Of a stretch of 64,000 nucleotides of DNA, positions 27,615-36,558 are shown piece after piece (within the stretch, counting starts at the first letter, position 1; every line of letters begins with the position of its first letter). The DNA lies in NCBI RefSeq assembly GCF_009742725.1, contig NZ_WPHG01000007.1, positions 62,001-126,000 of the forward strand. Direction: 5' to 3'. Source of the DNA: Nitratireductor arenosus (GTDB taxonomy: Bacteria; Pseudomonadota; Alphaproteobacteria; Rhizobiales; Rhizobiaceae). The notes beneath the pieces are model-generated. The model was not told the DNA's origin and searched no databases. It worked only from the letters and a program-made list of their open reading frames with translations. A program made the translations under genes and the position numbers.

Positions 27615-27785
27615 GCCAGCGGACAGCAAGCCCATTCCCACGCAATCGGGGCGCACCCTTCCCTTTACCCGGCAAACAAGCCAGCCTACCGACACGGACC
27701 CATCGGGGCACGGTGACAGGCGCGCCGTGCGAATTTCACCCACAACACGCCGCGTGCGGTTGACGGGCGCCCGACGCCTCACTAA

Positions 27786-27807
27786 CAAATATGTAAATGA
27801 ATATAAT
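27786..27807 (+). promoter_or_regulatory. Predicted MarR-type operator, site 1 (before dctP)
   Basis: A 22-bp element whose core ATATGTAAATGAATATAAT recurs before the iorA-like gene and, reversed, before the cyclase gene. The right end contains TATAAT (27802-27807), a perfect -10 hexamer; a TTGACG lies at 27760-27765. The element is an imperfect palindrome. Binding by the MarR protein encoded at 34653 is inference. Confidence 0.6.
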
Positions 27808-27838
27808 TTGGTCCAAAACGGACCGCTGGGAGGAAAAC

Positions 27839-28789
27839 ATGAAAAAGACACTCGCACTGACCGCAGCCTTCGCGATGCTGGCCGGCTCGGCCGCGGCCGA
27901 AGAGGTGACGCTGAAAGCGGCGAGCGCCTTCGCGACCGGAACGACCTTCGCGCGGCCGTTTGCGGCCTTCGTCGACTGGGTCAACGAAAACGGCAAGGGC
28001 GTGCTGCAGATCAACGTGGTCGGCGGACCTGAGGCGGTGCCGCCCTTCGAACTCGGCAACGCGGTGTCTTCGGGTGTTGTCGATCTGGCTAACAACACCG
28101 CCGCCTTTTACACCAACCTCTTGCCGGAGGGAGACGCGCTGAAACTCGCCACCAACACGATCCAGGATCAGCGTGCCAATGGCTGCTACGACATCATCGA
28201 CGAGATGCACCAATCGGCGATGAACGTGAAATATCTGGCGCGCACCGGCGACAACGTCAATTTCCACCTCTATCTGACCAAGCCGATCGAAAAGCCGGAC
28301 CTCAACGGCCTGACCATCCGTACCACGCCGGTCTACCAGGCGATGTTCAAGGCGCTCGGCGCCAATCTGGTGCGCACCGCGCCCGGCGAGGTTTACACGG
28401 CACTCGAGCGCGGCGCGATCGACGGGTATGGCTGGCCGATCCAGGGTGTGCTCGATCTCGGCTGGGACGAACAAACAAAATACCGGGTCGATCCGGGCTT
28501 CTACCAGGTCGACGTCAATGTGATCGTCAATCTCGACAAATGGAACGGGCTCGGCGACGAGCAGAAGGCGCTGCTGGAAAAGGCGGCGGAATGGATCGAG
28601 GCCAAGAATGCCGACAATCTCGACATTAACGCCAAGGAGGCGGCCGCCCAGGCCGAGGCCGGCATTGAGGTGATCGAATTTTCCGGCGACGACCGCGAGG
28701 CGTGGCTGAAGGCCGCGCAGGACGAAGGGTGGGCAGCGATCGCCGCCATCAATGCCGACGCGGCCGACAAGCTCAAGACCTGCTTCTGA
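27839..28789 (+). CDS. dctP: TRAP transporter substrate-binding protein (DctP family)
   Basis: 316 aa from the ATG at 27839, after GGGAGG. Signal peptide MKKTLALTAAFAMLAGSAAA (1-20), then a DctP fold with FELGNAVSSGVVDLAN (about 77-92), LNGLTIRTTPVYQAM (residue Arg near 163 is the usual carboxylate anchor) and GAIDGYGWP. It binds an organic acid, probably with an aromatic or keto group given the co-regulated oxidoreductase. First gene of a complete TRAP set behind operator site 1. Confidence 0.9.
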   Translation: MKKTLALTAAFAMLAGSAAAEEVTLKAASAFATGTTFARPFAAFVDWVNENGKGVLQINVVGGPEAVPPFELGNAVSSGVVDLANNTAAFYTNLLPEGDALKLATNTIQDQRANGCYDIIDEMHQSAMNVKYLARTGDNVNFHLYLTKPIEKPDLNGLTIRTTPVYQAMFKALGANLVRTAPGEVYTALERGAIDGYGWPIQGVLDLGWDEQTKYRVDPGFYQVDVNVIVNLDKWNGLGDEQKALLEKAAEWIEAKNADNLDINAKEAAAQAEAGIEVIEFSGDDREAWLKAAQDEGWAAIAAINADAADKLKTCF

Positions 28790-28816
28790 CGGCGCCCGGC
28801 TGACGGACAGAGGCCG

Positions 28817-29314
28817 ATGCGGGCCCTGACCTCGCTCTATCGGGCCGTTATCCAGGCGCTCGCCATCGCGGCGGGCGCCATCATCGCCGCGATCGCTCTC
28901 GCCATCTCGCTCGACGTGGTGCTGAGGACCTGTTGCACCAGCGCCATTCACGGCCTGACGGACATGACAGAGCACGGCATCGCGGCGGCGACGTTTCTGG
29001 CGGCGCCGTGGGTGTTGATGAAGAATGCGCATGTGGCGGTCGACCTGATGGTGATGCTGTTGCCGACACGGGCGCGCCTGCGTCTCGATCTCATCATGAA
29101 CCTCGTCGGCGCCGCGGTCTCGGCCACGTTTTCCTGGTACTTGTTGCAGGCCCTGACAAACGCCCTGCAGCGCGGCTCGATGGTGCGCGGTATCATCGTG
29201 GTGCCGGAATGGATGACTTTCGCCGCGCCTGCCGCCTGCACGCTGCTACTGGCGATCGGCTTTGGGCTCAGGATCGGCACAATCCCCGAAAAACGTGGTG
29301 CAACGGGACTTTAG
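28817..29314 (+). CDS. dctQ: TRAP transporter small permease (DctQ family)
   Basis: 165 aa with four hydrophobic helices (about 15-38, 52-70, 92-115, 134-152) and the mid-protein FLAAPWVLMKNAHVAVDLMV block, which is the DctQ signature. It bridges the binding protein and the large permease in the inner membrane. It lies 27 bp after dctP. Confidence 0.88.
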   Translation: MRALTSLYRAVIQALAIAAGAIIAAIALAISLDVVLRTCCTSAIHGLTDMTEHGIAAATFLAAPWVLMKNAHVAVDLMVMLLPTRARLRLDLIMNLVGAAVSATFSWYLLQALTNALQRGSMVRGIIVVPEWMTFAAPAACTLLLAIGFGLRIGTIPEKRGATGL

Positions 29315-29433
29315 GGCCTTTCATGCACAAAATGATTCAAGTTCGGGTCGCGGCGAACGCGCCGTGCGGCACAACGGGCGAGGCCGGTCTCGCAGGCCGA
29401 TTTTCGTGCGACGACCGCAAGGAGCGCTAGCGC

Positions 29434-30750
29434 ATGGACTGGCCCGTCATCCTTTTGTTGATGCTCGGCGGCCTGGTCGCGCTTCTGGCGGCCGGACTGC
29501 CAGTCGCCTTCGCCTTCATCGCGGTCAATCTCGTCGGCGCGTTCGCCATCCTCGGCGGCGAGATCGGCCTGGTGCAGATGGCGCGCAACTCGGTCCAGTC
29601 GATCACCAGCTTTCAGTTGACACCGATCCCGCTGTTCATCCTGATGGGCGAGATCCTATTTCAGACGCGGGTCGCCCACCGCGCCATCGACGCGGTCGAG
29701 CGCGTCGTCACGCGCATCCCCGGACGGTTGTCGATCGTGACCGTGTTCGCCGGCACGATCTTCGCCGCGCTGTCCGGCTCGACCATCGCCAACACTGCCA
29801 TGCTCGGCTCGACGCTTTTGCCGTCCATGCTCAAGCGCGGCTATCACCCCACGCTCGCCATGGGTCCGATCATGGCCTCGGGTGCGATCGCGATGCTGAT
29901 TCCGCCCTCTGCGCTGGCCGTACTGGTGGGCAGCCTCGCCGGCATTTCGATCGCCGGGCTTTTGGTCGCCGGGATCGTGCCGGCGCTGATCCTGTCGCTC
30001 GCCTTCGTGGCCATTATCGTCGTGTCGGCACTGCTGCGGCCCGAGCTTGCGCCGCAGGACGAACTGCCGCCGATGCCGGCCTGGGAGCGCTGGAAGCCGT
30101 TCGTCATCCATGTCCTGCCGCTGTCGGGCATCTTCATCGTCGTTATCGGCAGCCTGCTGGCAGGGATCGCCACGCCGACCGAATCGGCCGCGCTCGGCTG
30201 TATTGCGGCTGTCGTCGCCGGCGCCGGCTACCGATCGCTCAGCTTGAAGAACCTGTATGTGGCGGCGATGGAGACGGTGAAGCTGTCGGTGATGATCCTG
30301 TTCATCATCGCCGCGAGCCAGACGTTCAGCCAGATCCTGTCGTTCAGCGGCGCCACTAGCGGCCTGATCAACCTCATCCAGACGATGGAGCTGTCTTCGC
30401 TGCAGATCCTGGTCGGCATGATCCTGATCCTGCTTTTTCTCGGCTGCTTCGTCGATCAGGTGAGCATGTTGATGGTCACAATCCCGGTCTTCGTGCCGCT
30501 GGCCCGGGCCGTCGGTATCGACGATTTGATCCTGGGGGTGATGTACCTGCTGACTATGGAGATCGCGCTATTGACTCCGCCTTTCGGGCTGTTGCTGTTC
30601 GTCATGCAGGGCGTGTCGCCGGACTGGATCAAGATGCGCCACATCTACGTGGCAGTGACGCCGTTCGTGATCACCAAGCTTATCGTGCTGATCCTGGTGC
30701 TCGCCTTCCCGGCGCTCGGAACCTGGCTGCCGGCCCAACTCGGACGCTGA
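29434..30750 (+). CDS. dctM: TRAP transporter large permease (DctM family)
   Basis: 438 aa, about a dozen membrane helices; AAGGAG sits 10 bp or so before the ATG at 29434. Family blocks: IPLFILMGEILFQT (about 69-82), FAALSGSTIANTAMLGSTLLP (about 110-130), LIPPSALAVLVGS and the late EIALLTPPFGLLLFVMQG. Sodium- or proton-driven uptake of the DctP-bound acid. The 119-bp gap before it holds no convincing gene. Confidence 0.93.
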   Translation: MDWPVILLLMLGGLVALLAAGLPVAFAFIAVNLVGAFAILGGEIGLVQMARNSVQSITSFQLTPIPLFILMGEILFQTRVAHRAIDAVERVVTRIPGRLSIVTVFAGTIFAALSGSTIANTAMLGSTLLPSMLKRGYHPTLAMGPIMASGAIAMLIPPSALAVLVGSLAGISIAGLLVAGIVPALILSLAFVAIIVVSALLRPELAPQDELPPMPAWERWKPFVIHVLPLSGIFIVVIGSLLAGIATPTESAALGCIAAVVAGAGYRSLSLKNLYVAAMETVKLSVMILFIIAASQTFSQILSFSGATSGLINLIQTMELSSLQILVGMILILLFLGCFVDQVSMLMVTIPVFVPLARAVGIDDLILGVMYLLTMEIALLTPPFGLLLFVMQGVSPDWIKMRHIYVAVTPFVITKLIVLILVLAFPALGTWLPAQLGR

Positions 30751-30797
30751 CGGAAACAATCAGGCAACCGGTTCGACCGGGCCTTTGCAGAAGCGAT

Positions 30798-30819
30798 AAT
30801 ATATGCAAATGAATATAAT
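30798..30819 (+). promoter_or_regulatory. Predicted MarR-type operator, site 2 (before the iorA-like gene)
   Basis: Contains ATATGCAAATGAATATAAT, differing from site 1 at only one position over this core. TATAAT again forms the right end (30814-30819). It lies 33 bp before the start codon at 30852. Confidence 0.6.
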
Positions 30820-30851
30820 TCGACCTGCTGACCACAATGGAGGCCGTATCA

Positions 30852-33011
30852 ATGGCTGAACGCTCCTTCGCCAAGGAAGTCGAAAAGCTGCGTTTGGGTG
30901 ACGGCGAAACCTTCCACGGAGAAGGCATCCTCGCCATCACCAAGGCGCTGCTGCAATGCGGCGTGGGGTATGTCGGCGGTTATCAGGGCGCGCCTATCTC
31001 GCATCTGATGGACGTGCTCGCCGACGCACAGGACATCCTGGCCGAACTCGGCGTGCGCTACGAGGCCAATGCTTCGGAATCGGCGGCAGCGGCCATGCTG
31101 GCCGCTTCCGTGCACTACCCCATCCGCGGCGCCGTCGCCTTCAAGTCGACGGTCGGCACCAATGTCGCCTCCGACGCGCTCGCCAACCTCGCCTCCGGCG
31201 GTGTGACCGGCGGCGCGCTGGTCATCGTCGGCGAGGATTACGGTGAAGGCTCATCCATCATGCAGGAACGCAGCCATGCCTTTGCGATGAAATCGCAAAT
31301 CTGGCTGCTTGATCCGCGCCCGAACCTGCCGTCGATCGTCAAGGCGGTCGAGGACGGCTTCGAGCTGTCGGAAGCGACCAACACGCCGGTGATGCTGGAA
31401 GTGCGCATCCGCGCCTGCCACCTCTCCGGCGCCTTCGAAACCAAGGCCAATCGCCGCCCGCCGCTGACGGTGCGCGAGGCCGTCGACAATCCGCGCCGCC
31501 AGACCGACCGCATCGTTTTGCCCCCCGCCGCCTTCGTCCACGAGCAGGAAAAGATCGCCAAACGCTGGCCGGCGGCACAGGCATTCATCAAAGAGCGCGG
31601 CCTGAACGAGTTGTTCGGGCCGCCGAACGGCAAGCTCGGCATCATCCTGCAAGGCGGTATGTACAATTCCGTCGTGCGCGCGCTGCAACGGCTCGGCCTC
31701 GCCGACATAAACGGCGACACCGACGTGCCGCTCTACGCGCTTAACGTGACCTATCCGCTGGTCGATGACGAGATCGAAGCGTTCTGCGCCGGTAAGGACG
31801 CCGTGCTGGTCGTCGAGGAGGGCCAACCCAACTATATCGAACAGGCGATCGGCGCCATGCTGCATGCCGGCGGCGTTTCGACCCGTGTCGTCGGCAAGAC
31901 CGCGCTGCCTATGGCCGGCGAATATACCGGCCAGGTCATGCTCGACGGCGTCGGCCGCTTCCTGCGCGAGTACGGGCCGGAGGTGCTGGCGCCGGAGCAC
32001 CGGGCGCCGAACCGCCCACGGGAGCCGCAGCCCGCGCCGGAGCTCGCCGAGATCGTGCCGCAGCGCCCGCCCGGCTTTTGCACCGGTTGCCCGGAACGAC
32101 CGATCTTCGCGGCGATGAAGTTGGTCGAGCAGGAACACGGCAAGCATCAGATCGCCGCCGACATCGGCTGCCACCTGTTTTCGATCCTGCCGCCGTTCGA
32201 GATCGGCGGCACCACGATGGGCTACGGCCTGGGTCCGGCCTCCAACGCCGCCTTCCACGGCGGCGGCGGCAAACGGCCGATCTCGATCATCGGCGATGGC
32301 GGCTTCTGGCACAATGGCCTGTCTTCGAGCATCGGCAACGCGGTCTACAACGAGGCCGACGGCGTCATTCTGGTAGTCGACAACTACTATTCGGCCGCCA
32401 CCGGCGGGCAGGACGTGTTGTCCTCGCGCGCCGACAACCGCTCCAAATCGACCAATCATCCGATCGCCGACGCGGTGAAGGGCGTCGGCGTCAAATGGGT
32501 GCGCCAGATCGACCGCACCTACGATGTCGCCAAGATGCGCGATACGCTGGCGGAGGCGCTGACCACGCCAGAAAAAGGCCCGAAGGTGATCGTTGCGTCA
32601 TCGGAGTGCATGCTCAACCGCCAGCGTCGCGAAAAGCCGCTCATGGCCAAAGCGGTCAAGGACGGCAGGCGGGTGGTCAAGCCGCGCTTCGGCGTCGACG
32701 AGGACGTGTGCACCGGCGATCACGCCTGCATGCGGCTGTCGGGTTGTCCCTCGCTCAGCGTCAAGACGCTCGATGACCCGCTGCGCGACGATCCCGTGGC
32801 AGCGATCGACCAGACCTGCGTCGGCTGCGGCAATTGCGGCGAGGTCGCCGACGCGGCCGTGCTGTGCCCGTCCTTCTACCGGGCCGACATCATCCGCAAC
32901 CCGACGCGGAGCGAGCGCGCCCTGGCGCGCCTGCGCCAACGCGTGACGCGCGCGCTCGCCGGCTGGCGCGCCCGCCGCCGCCTCGATTTTGCAGGAGACG
33001 CCGCAGCATGA
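30852..33011 (+). CDS. Indolepyruvate ferredoxin oxidoreductase alpha-like subunit (TPP-dependent, aerobic type)
   Basis: 719 aa from the ATG at 30852; GGAGG at 30840-30844 decides this start. N-terminal pyrimidine-binding domain (GYQGAPISHLMDVL, about 37-50; Glu in NASESAAAAM), then the diphosphate domain with GDGGFWHNG and VDNYYSAATGGQ about 30 residues on, the TPP motif. C-terminal ferredoxin region near 620-675: the first motif is CTGDHAC, where the second Cys of CxxCxxC is Asp; the second, CVGCGNC, is intact. It should decarboxylate an aryl 2-oxoacid to an acyl-CoA with the beta-like partner that follows (4-bp overlap). Oxygen-tolerant IOR homologues share this layout; the substrate is inferred. 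Confidence 0.88.
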   Translation: MAERSFAKEVEKLRLGDGETFHGEGILAITKALLQCGVGYVGGYQGAPISHLMDVLADAQDILAELGVRYEANASESAAAAMLAASVHYPIRGAVAFKSTVGTNVASDALANLASGGVTGGALVIVGEDYGEGSSIMQERSHAFAMKSQIWLLDPRPNLPSIVKAVEDGFELSEATNTPVMLEVRIRACHLSGAFETKANRRPPLTVREAVDNPRRQTDRIVLPPAAFVHEQEKIAKRWPAAQAFIKERGLNELFGPPNGKLGIILQGGMYNSVVRALQRLGLADINGDTDVPLYALNVTYPLVDDEIEAFCAGKDAVLVVEEGQPNYIEQAIGAMLHAGGVSTRVVGKTALPMAGEYTGQVMLDGVGRFLREYGPEVLAPEHRAPNRPREPQPAPELAEIVPQRPPGFCTGCPERPIFAAMKLVEQEHGKHQIAADIGCHLFSILPPFEIGGTTMGYGLGPASNAAFHGGGGKRPISIIGDGGFWHNGLSSSIGNAVYNEADGVILVVDNYYSAATGGQDVLSSRADNRSKSTNHPIADAVKGVGVKWVRQIDRTYDVAKMRDTLAEALTTPEKGPKVIVASSECMLNRQRREKPLMAKAVKDGRRVVKPRFGVDEDVCTGDHACMRLSGCPSLSVKTLDDPLRDDPVAAIDQTCVGCGNCGEVADAAVLCPSFYRADIIRNPTRSERALARLRQRVTRALAGWRARRRLDFAGDAAA

Positions 33012-34615
33012 ACATCGCCCACACCCCGGACGCGGGTCCGCAGACGCCGCTTCCCGGCCAGCACATCATCAAGCTCGCCATCCTTGCCGTCGGCGGCCAG
33101 GGTGGCGGCGTGCTGTCGGACTGGGTCGTGGAAACGGCGGAAGCAAGCGGGTACACCGTCCAAGCGACGTCGGTACCGGGCGTCGCCCAGCGTACCGGCG
33201 CCACGATCTACAGCATCGAAATGACGCCGCGCACCGACCGGCTGCCGGTGCTCGCCCTGATGCCCTCACCCGGCGACGTCGACATCGTGATCGCGGCGGA
33301 ACTGATGGAGGCCGGACGGGCGGTGATGCGCGGCCTGGTCACCCCCGATCGCACGACGCTGATCGCCTCGACACACCGCATGCTCGCCATCTCGGAAAAG
33401 ATCGCCATCGGCAACGGCATCGCCGACGGCGATGCGGTGTTCGCCACCGTCAGGGACGCCGCCAAGCAGTTCATCGGCTTCGACATGGAAAAAATCGCCG
33501 CCGACGCGGGCACGATGATTTCGGCCAGCCTATTCGGCGCACTCGCCGGTTCCGGCGCCCTGCCCTTCGAACGTGCCGCATTCGAAGCCGCGATCCGCAA
33601 GAGTGGCCGCGGCGTGGACGCCAGTCTGCGCGCTTTCGGCACGGCCTTCGAGCGGGCGCGCGACACCCACGCGTCGACCGCCGCCAACGACGAACCGCGG
33701 CCGGTCCCCGGCCCCGCCGCGCCCAACGGGCCGACGCATCTTCTCAGGCAATGGCGTGGCCTTTGCGACCGGATCGCCGCCTATCCGCTTGCCATGCGCG
33801 ACATGGCCACGCGCGGACTGGCCAAGGTGGTCGATTTCCAGGACCTCGCCTATGGCTCGGACTATCTCGATCGGCTCGACGCGGTGCTGGAAATCGACAA
33901 CGCCACGGGTGCCGAAGTCGAGGAATGGGCGCTGGCGACCGCGGCCGCCAAACATGTCGCCAACGCTATGGCTTATGACGATGTGATCCGCGTCGCCGAC
34001 CGCAAGACCCGCTCCGCCCGCTTCACGCGTATCGAGCGCGAGATCCAGGCGCCCGATGACGCGATCGTGCAGGTGACCGAATTCATGCATCCACGCGGCG
34101 AGGAAGTGTGTTCGATGTTGCCGACAAGGTTCGGCCGGTTCATCGAAGCGCGGCCGCGCCTGCTTGCCGGGCTCGACCGAATGGTCAACCGGGGACGGCG
34201 CGTACGCACCGACTCCCTGATCTGGTTCACGGTTTTGTTCACTCTCGCCGGACTGCGCCGCTGGCGGCGGCGGCTGTTGCGCCATGCCAAGGAAACCGCC
34301 CATATCGACGAATGGCTGACCCAGGCGCTGCAGACCGCGCCGCAAAACTATGCACTGGCAGTCGAGATCGTCTCATGCCGGCGTTTGATCAAGGGCTATA
34401 GCGACACGCATCAGCGCGGGCTGTCGAAATTCGACCGCGTGCTGGCGACGGTGCCGCTGCTTGTGCCACGCCAAGATGGCGGTGACTGGTTGCGCCGCCT
34501 GCGCGAGGCCGCGCTCAAGGACGAAGACGGCGGTGCCCTCGACGGCGCCATCAAAACCGTGCGCTCCTTCGCCGGAACCGGCGACACGCTTGCGGCGCGC
34601 GTCAAAGCCGACTAG
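33008..34615 (+). CDS. Indolepyruvate oxidoreductase beta-like subunit with DUF6537-type C-terminal region
   Basis: 535 aa from the ATG at 33008 overlapping the alpha-like stop. Residues about 20-210 are the gamma domain of 2-oxoacid:ferredoxin oxidoreductases (LAVGGQGGGVLSDWVVETA and SVPGVAQRTGATIYSIEM). The remaining 300 or so residues are a helical extension found in long aerobic IorB homologues. It lacks an obvious cofactor motif of its own. The pair is followed after 37 bp by a marR gene on the same strand. Confidence 0.85.
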   Translation: MNIAHTPDAGPQTPLPGQHIIKLAILAVGGQGGGVLSDWVVETAEASGYTVQATSVPGVAQRTGATIYSIEMTPRTDRLPVLALMPSPGDVDIVIAAELMEAGRAVMRGLVTPDRTTLIASTHRMLAISEKIAIGNGIADGDAVFATVRDAAKQFIGFDMEKIAADAGTMISASLFGALAGSGALPFERAAFEAAIRKSGRGVDASLRAFGTAFERARDTHASTAANDEPRPVPGPAAPNGPTHLLRQWRGLCDRIAAYPLAMRDMATRGLAKVVDFQDLAYGSDYLDRLDAVLEIDNATGAEVEEWALATAAAKHVANAMAYDDVIRVADRKTRSARFTRIEREIQAPDDAIVQVTEFMHPRGEEVCSMLPTRFGRFIEARPRLLAGLDRMVNRGRRVRTDSLIWFTVLFTLAGLRRWRRRLLRHAKETAHIDEWLTQALQTAPQNYALAVEIVSCRRLIKGYSDTHQRGLSKFDRVLATVPLLVPRQDGGDWLRRLREAALKDEDGGALDGAIKTVRSFAGTGDTLAARVKAD

Positions 34616-34652
34616 TCGGAGCCCTCAGGGTCACGTGTAGTCAGGACTTGCC

Positions 34653-35195
34653 ATGCAGGAGCGGCCAGAACCAAAACGGACAGCCGAGCAGCCGGACAGC
34701 GGACGGCGGACCGTTTTGCTGGACAACATCCTGCCCTATCTCATCAACCGGCTCGGCTTTCGCATGAGCCGCATGCTGAACCGCGACCTGCGCGCCTATG
34801 GCCTTGGCATCTCGCACTGGCGTGTTCTGGCGGTGCTCGACTCCGCCCGCGCTGTCACCATCAACGATCTCGCCGACTATGCGATGATCGAGCAGTCGAC
34901 GCTGAGCAGGCTGGTGATGCGCATGGAGGAACAGGCGCTGGTGCGGCGCAAGCGCAGCGGTCCGGACGGGCGCGTCGTCACCGTGTCGATGACCGCGGAG
35001 GGACGCCGCGCCTACGAGAAGGTCCGCGCCATGAGCCTGGCCCATACCGAGCGTGTCGTGATGGGCTTTTCCGACCAAGAGAAGGCGACGCTGAAAAAGG
35101 CGGTGCGCCGCATGACCCGCAATCTCGAAAATTACGATATCGCCGATGCCGAGGCGGAAGGCCAGCCAGCGCGGATCGTCCCGCGCCGGCCATGA
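34653..35195 (+). CDS. MarR family transcriptional regulator
   Basis: 180 aa. Dimerisation helices at both ends and a winged helix at about 45-115: YGLGISHWRVLAVLDS, TINDLADYAMIEQSTLSRLVMRMEEQALV and RKRSGPDGRVVTVSMTAEGRRA (wing and following strand). MarR proteins usually repress catabolic genes and release DNA on binding small aromatic acids. It probably shares the transcript of the oxidoreductase genes, and is the obvious candidate to bind the three related operators at 27786, 30798 and 36436. Confidence 0.92.
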   Translation: MQERPEPKRTAEQPDSGRRTVLLDNILPYLINRLGFRMSRMLNRDLRAYGLGISHWRVLAVLDSARAVTINDLADYAMIEQSTLSRLVMRMEEQALVRRKRSGPDGRVVTVSMTAEGRRAYEKVRAMSLAHTERVVMGFSDQEKATLKKAVRRMTRNLENYDIADAEAEGQPARIVPRRP

Positions 35196-35215
35196 GGCTC
35201 AGTTCCCGGAACATT

Positions 35216-35238
35216 ATGGTGATCCATTGAATCACCAT
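35216..35238. repeat. Inverted repeat after the marR gene
   Basis: ATGGTGAT (35216-35223) and ATCACCAT (35231-35238) with a 7-nt spacer, between the convergent marR and cyclase genes. There is no T tract, so it may be a weak bidirectional terminator or a protein site. Confidence 0.35.
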
Positions 35239-35297
35239 CATGATCCATCACATTGCTTTCAAGCTGTTTTTCGCGTGCTCGCGATCCGCCTTCCGGG

Positions 35298-36383
35298 TCA
35301 TTCTCCAGTTGTACCGATCGAGACCGGCCGCACCGGCGAGCCGGACCCGCCGCGCGACCGTAGCGGCAAGATCATCGTGCACGACGTCCATACCTTGTCG
35401 GCGGCCAGTTCGCCGAGCCGAGCGTTCTGGATCTGATGGATACCGGCCTCGGCGAGGTTGAAGCTGTGGATCGCGAAGGGCTGTCCGTCCGGTACGCCTT
35501 CCGGCGGCCCTGCCTTGCCCTGCAGCGCGCCGTCATTGACCGGATCGGTGAAGGGGTTGTCGAGTGCGATCAGCACGATGCGCTTTTCGGCCAGATATTG
35601 CGCGGCGTCGTAGGCCAGCCCCGGACCCATCCCGTAATAGGGCGTATTGCCGGCCGGATCCTGCCAGTTCTCGCTCCAGCCGGTGTGGATATAGACCACG
35701 TCGCCCGGCAGGATGCCACGTTCGGCAAGTCCCTGGCTTTCAAGCATCGCCTCGATATCGGCGGTTGTCACCCGGTCGCCCGCCCCCAGCGCCTCGCCGC
35801 CATTATGCGCCTTGGCGTCCAAAAGCACGGCCGAGGTGACGATCGGCGGCACGTGCTCGATACCGAGCTTGAGGAGCGGCGAATCCGGCGCCGGCTTGAC
35901 CTGGTCCTGACTGTAGCCGCCATAATATTGCGCCGTGCCGGACGGGAACTCGCCCTGACCGTCCCAAGCTTTCGGCAGGATGGCGAAATGGCCGAGCGCG
36001 TCCATCTGCGTGCCTTGCGCACCGGGCTCGCCGCTTTCGACCTGCTCGCCGTTGAAGGCGTGCACGGTGCCGGGAATGCCGACCGTCGGGCGGTAAACAT
36101 ATTTCAGCGGCACGCCGAACGGCGACAGCGGCATGGTGTTGGAGCGTTCGTGCGACAGTTCGTAGGCCTTGGCGTTTGGCGCAGCCAGGTGCGCGGCGCA
36201 GCGCAGCCACGTCCCCTGCCCCAGCGCATTGGCCATGCCGACCTGATCGCCTTCGCCCCAGGGCGGGCTCGGCACCATCGTTTTGGAGCGTTCGACGGCA
36301 TCGTTCAAACCGTCCGACTGCGCGAATGCGCCGCCCGCACCGACTACCGCGAGCGCCGCCAAGACGCCCAGAAGCTTTCTCAT
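35298..36383 (-). CDS. Exported cyclase family hydrolase (kynurenine formamidase / isatin hydrolase-like fold)
   Basis: 361 aa from the ATG at 36383 with a signal peptide (RKLLGVLAALAVVGAGGAFA, 2-21). The PF04199-type metal site region reads GTQMDALGHF near 125-134, where the family has HxGTHxDxxxHF, so the first His is replaced. A late GDVVYIHTGWSENW block and IALDNPF fit the family. Related enzymes open N-formylkynurenine or isatin rings. It converges on marR and has operator site 3 before it, so it belongs to the same regulon. Periplasmic location is inferred from the signal peptide. Confidence 0.82.
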   Translation of the reverse strand: MRKLLGVLAALAVVGAGGAFAQSDGLNDAVERSKTMVPSPPWGEGDQVGMANALGQGTWLRCAAHLAAPNAKAYELSHERSNTMPLSPFGVPLKYVYRPTVGIPGTVHAFNGEQVESGEPGAQGTQMDALGHFAILPKAWDGQGEFPSGTAQYYGGYSQDQVKPAPDSPLLKLGIEHVPPIVTSAVLLDAKAHNGGEALGAGDRVTTADIEAMLESQGLAERGILPGDVVYIHTGWSENWQDPAGNTPYYGMGPGLAYDAAQYLAEKRIVLIALDNPFTDPVNDGALQGKAGPPEGVPDGQPFAIHSFNLAEAGIHQIQNARLGELAADKVWTSCTMILPLRSRGGSGSPVRPVSIGTTGE

Positions 36384-36435
36384 GATGGTCCTCCCTCGAA
36401 TGCGCCGGCCGAACGTCCACGCGCGACCGGTTCTA

Positions 36436-36457
36436 ATTATCTGCATTTACATATAAT
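36436..36457 (-). promoter_or_regulatory. Predicted MarR-type operator, site 3 (before the cyclase gene)
   Basis: On the minus strand the 22 bp read ATTATATGTAA followed by ATGCAGATAAT. This copy is the best palindrome: the two 11-bp halves match at 8 positions. It lies 53 bp before the cyclase start and ends in a GATAAT that could be a -10 element. Confidence 0.6.
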
Positions 36458-36496
36458 CAGGCCGACGAGCCAGTGTCGAGCGCGCGCAGATGCACG

Positions 36497-36524
36497 AAGG
36501 CGCGACCGGAGCCGGCCGCGCCTT
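36497..36524 (-). terminator. Possible terminator hairpin after the aldehyde dehydrogenase gene
   Basis: AAGGCGCG (36497-36504) pairs with CGCGCCTT (36517-36524), 35 bp beyond the end of the ten-gene operon. The loop is GC-rich and no clear T tract follows, so the call is weak. Confidence 0.35.
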
Positions 36525-36558
36525 TGTCTGCAGGAGAGGCTTCGAGGCTGGAGAAACC

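Noticed and set aside
29323-29430. 35-codon frame between dctQ and dctM
   Set aside because: No Shine-Dalgarno before it and no recognisable product; the real dctM ribosome-binding site overlaps its end.
30768-30780. CCGGTTCGACCGG hairpin after dctM as a terminator
   Set aside because: Only a 5-bp stem with no T tract; kept out of the feature list.
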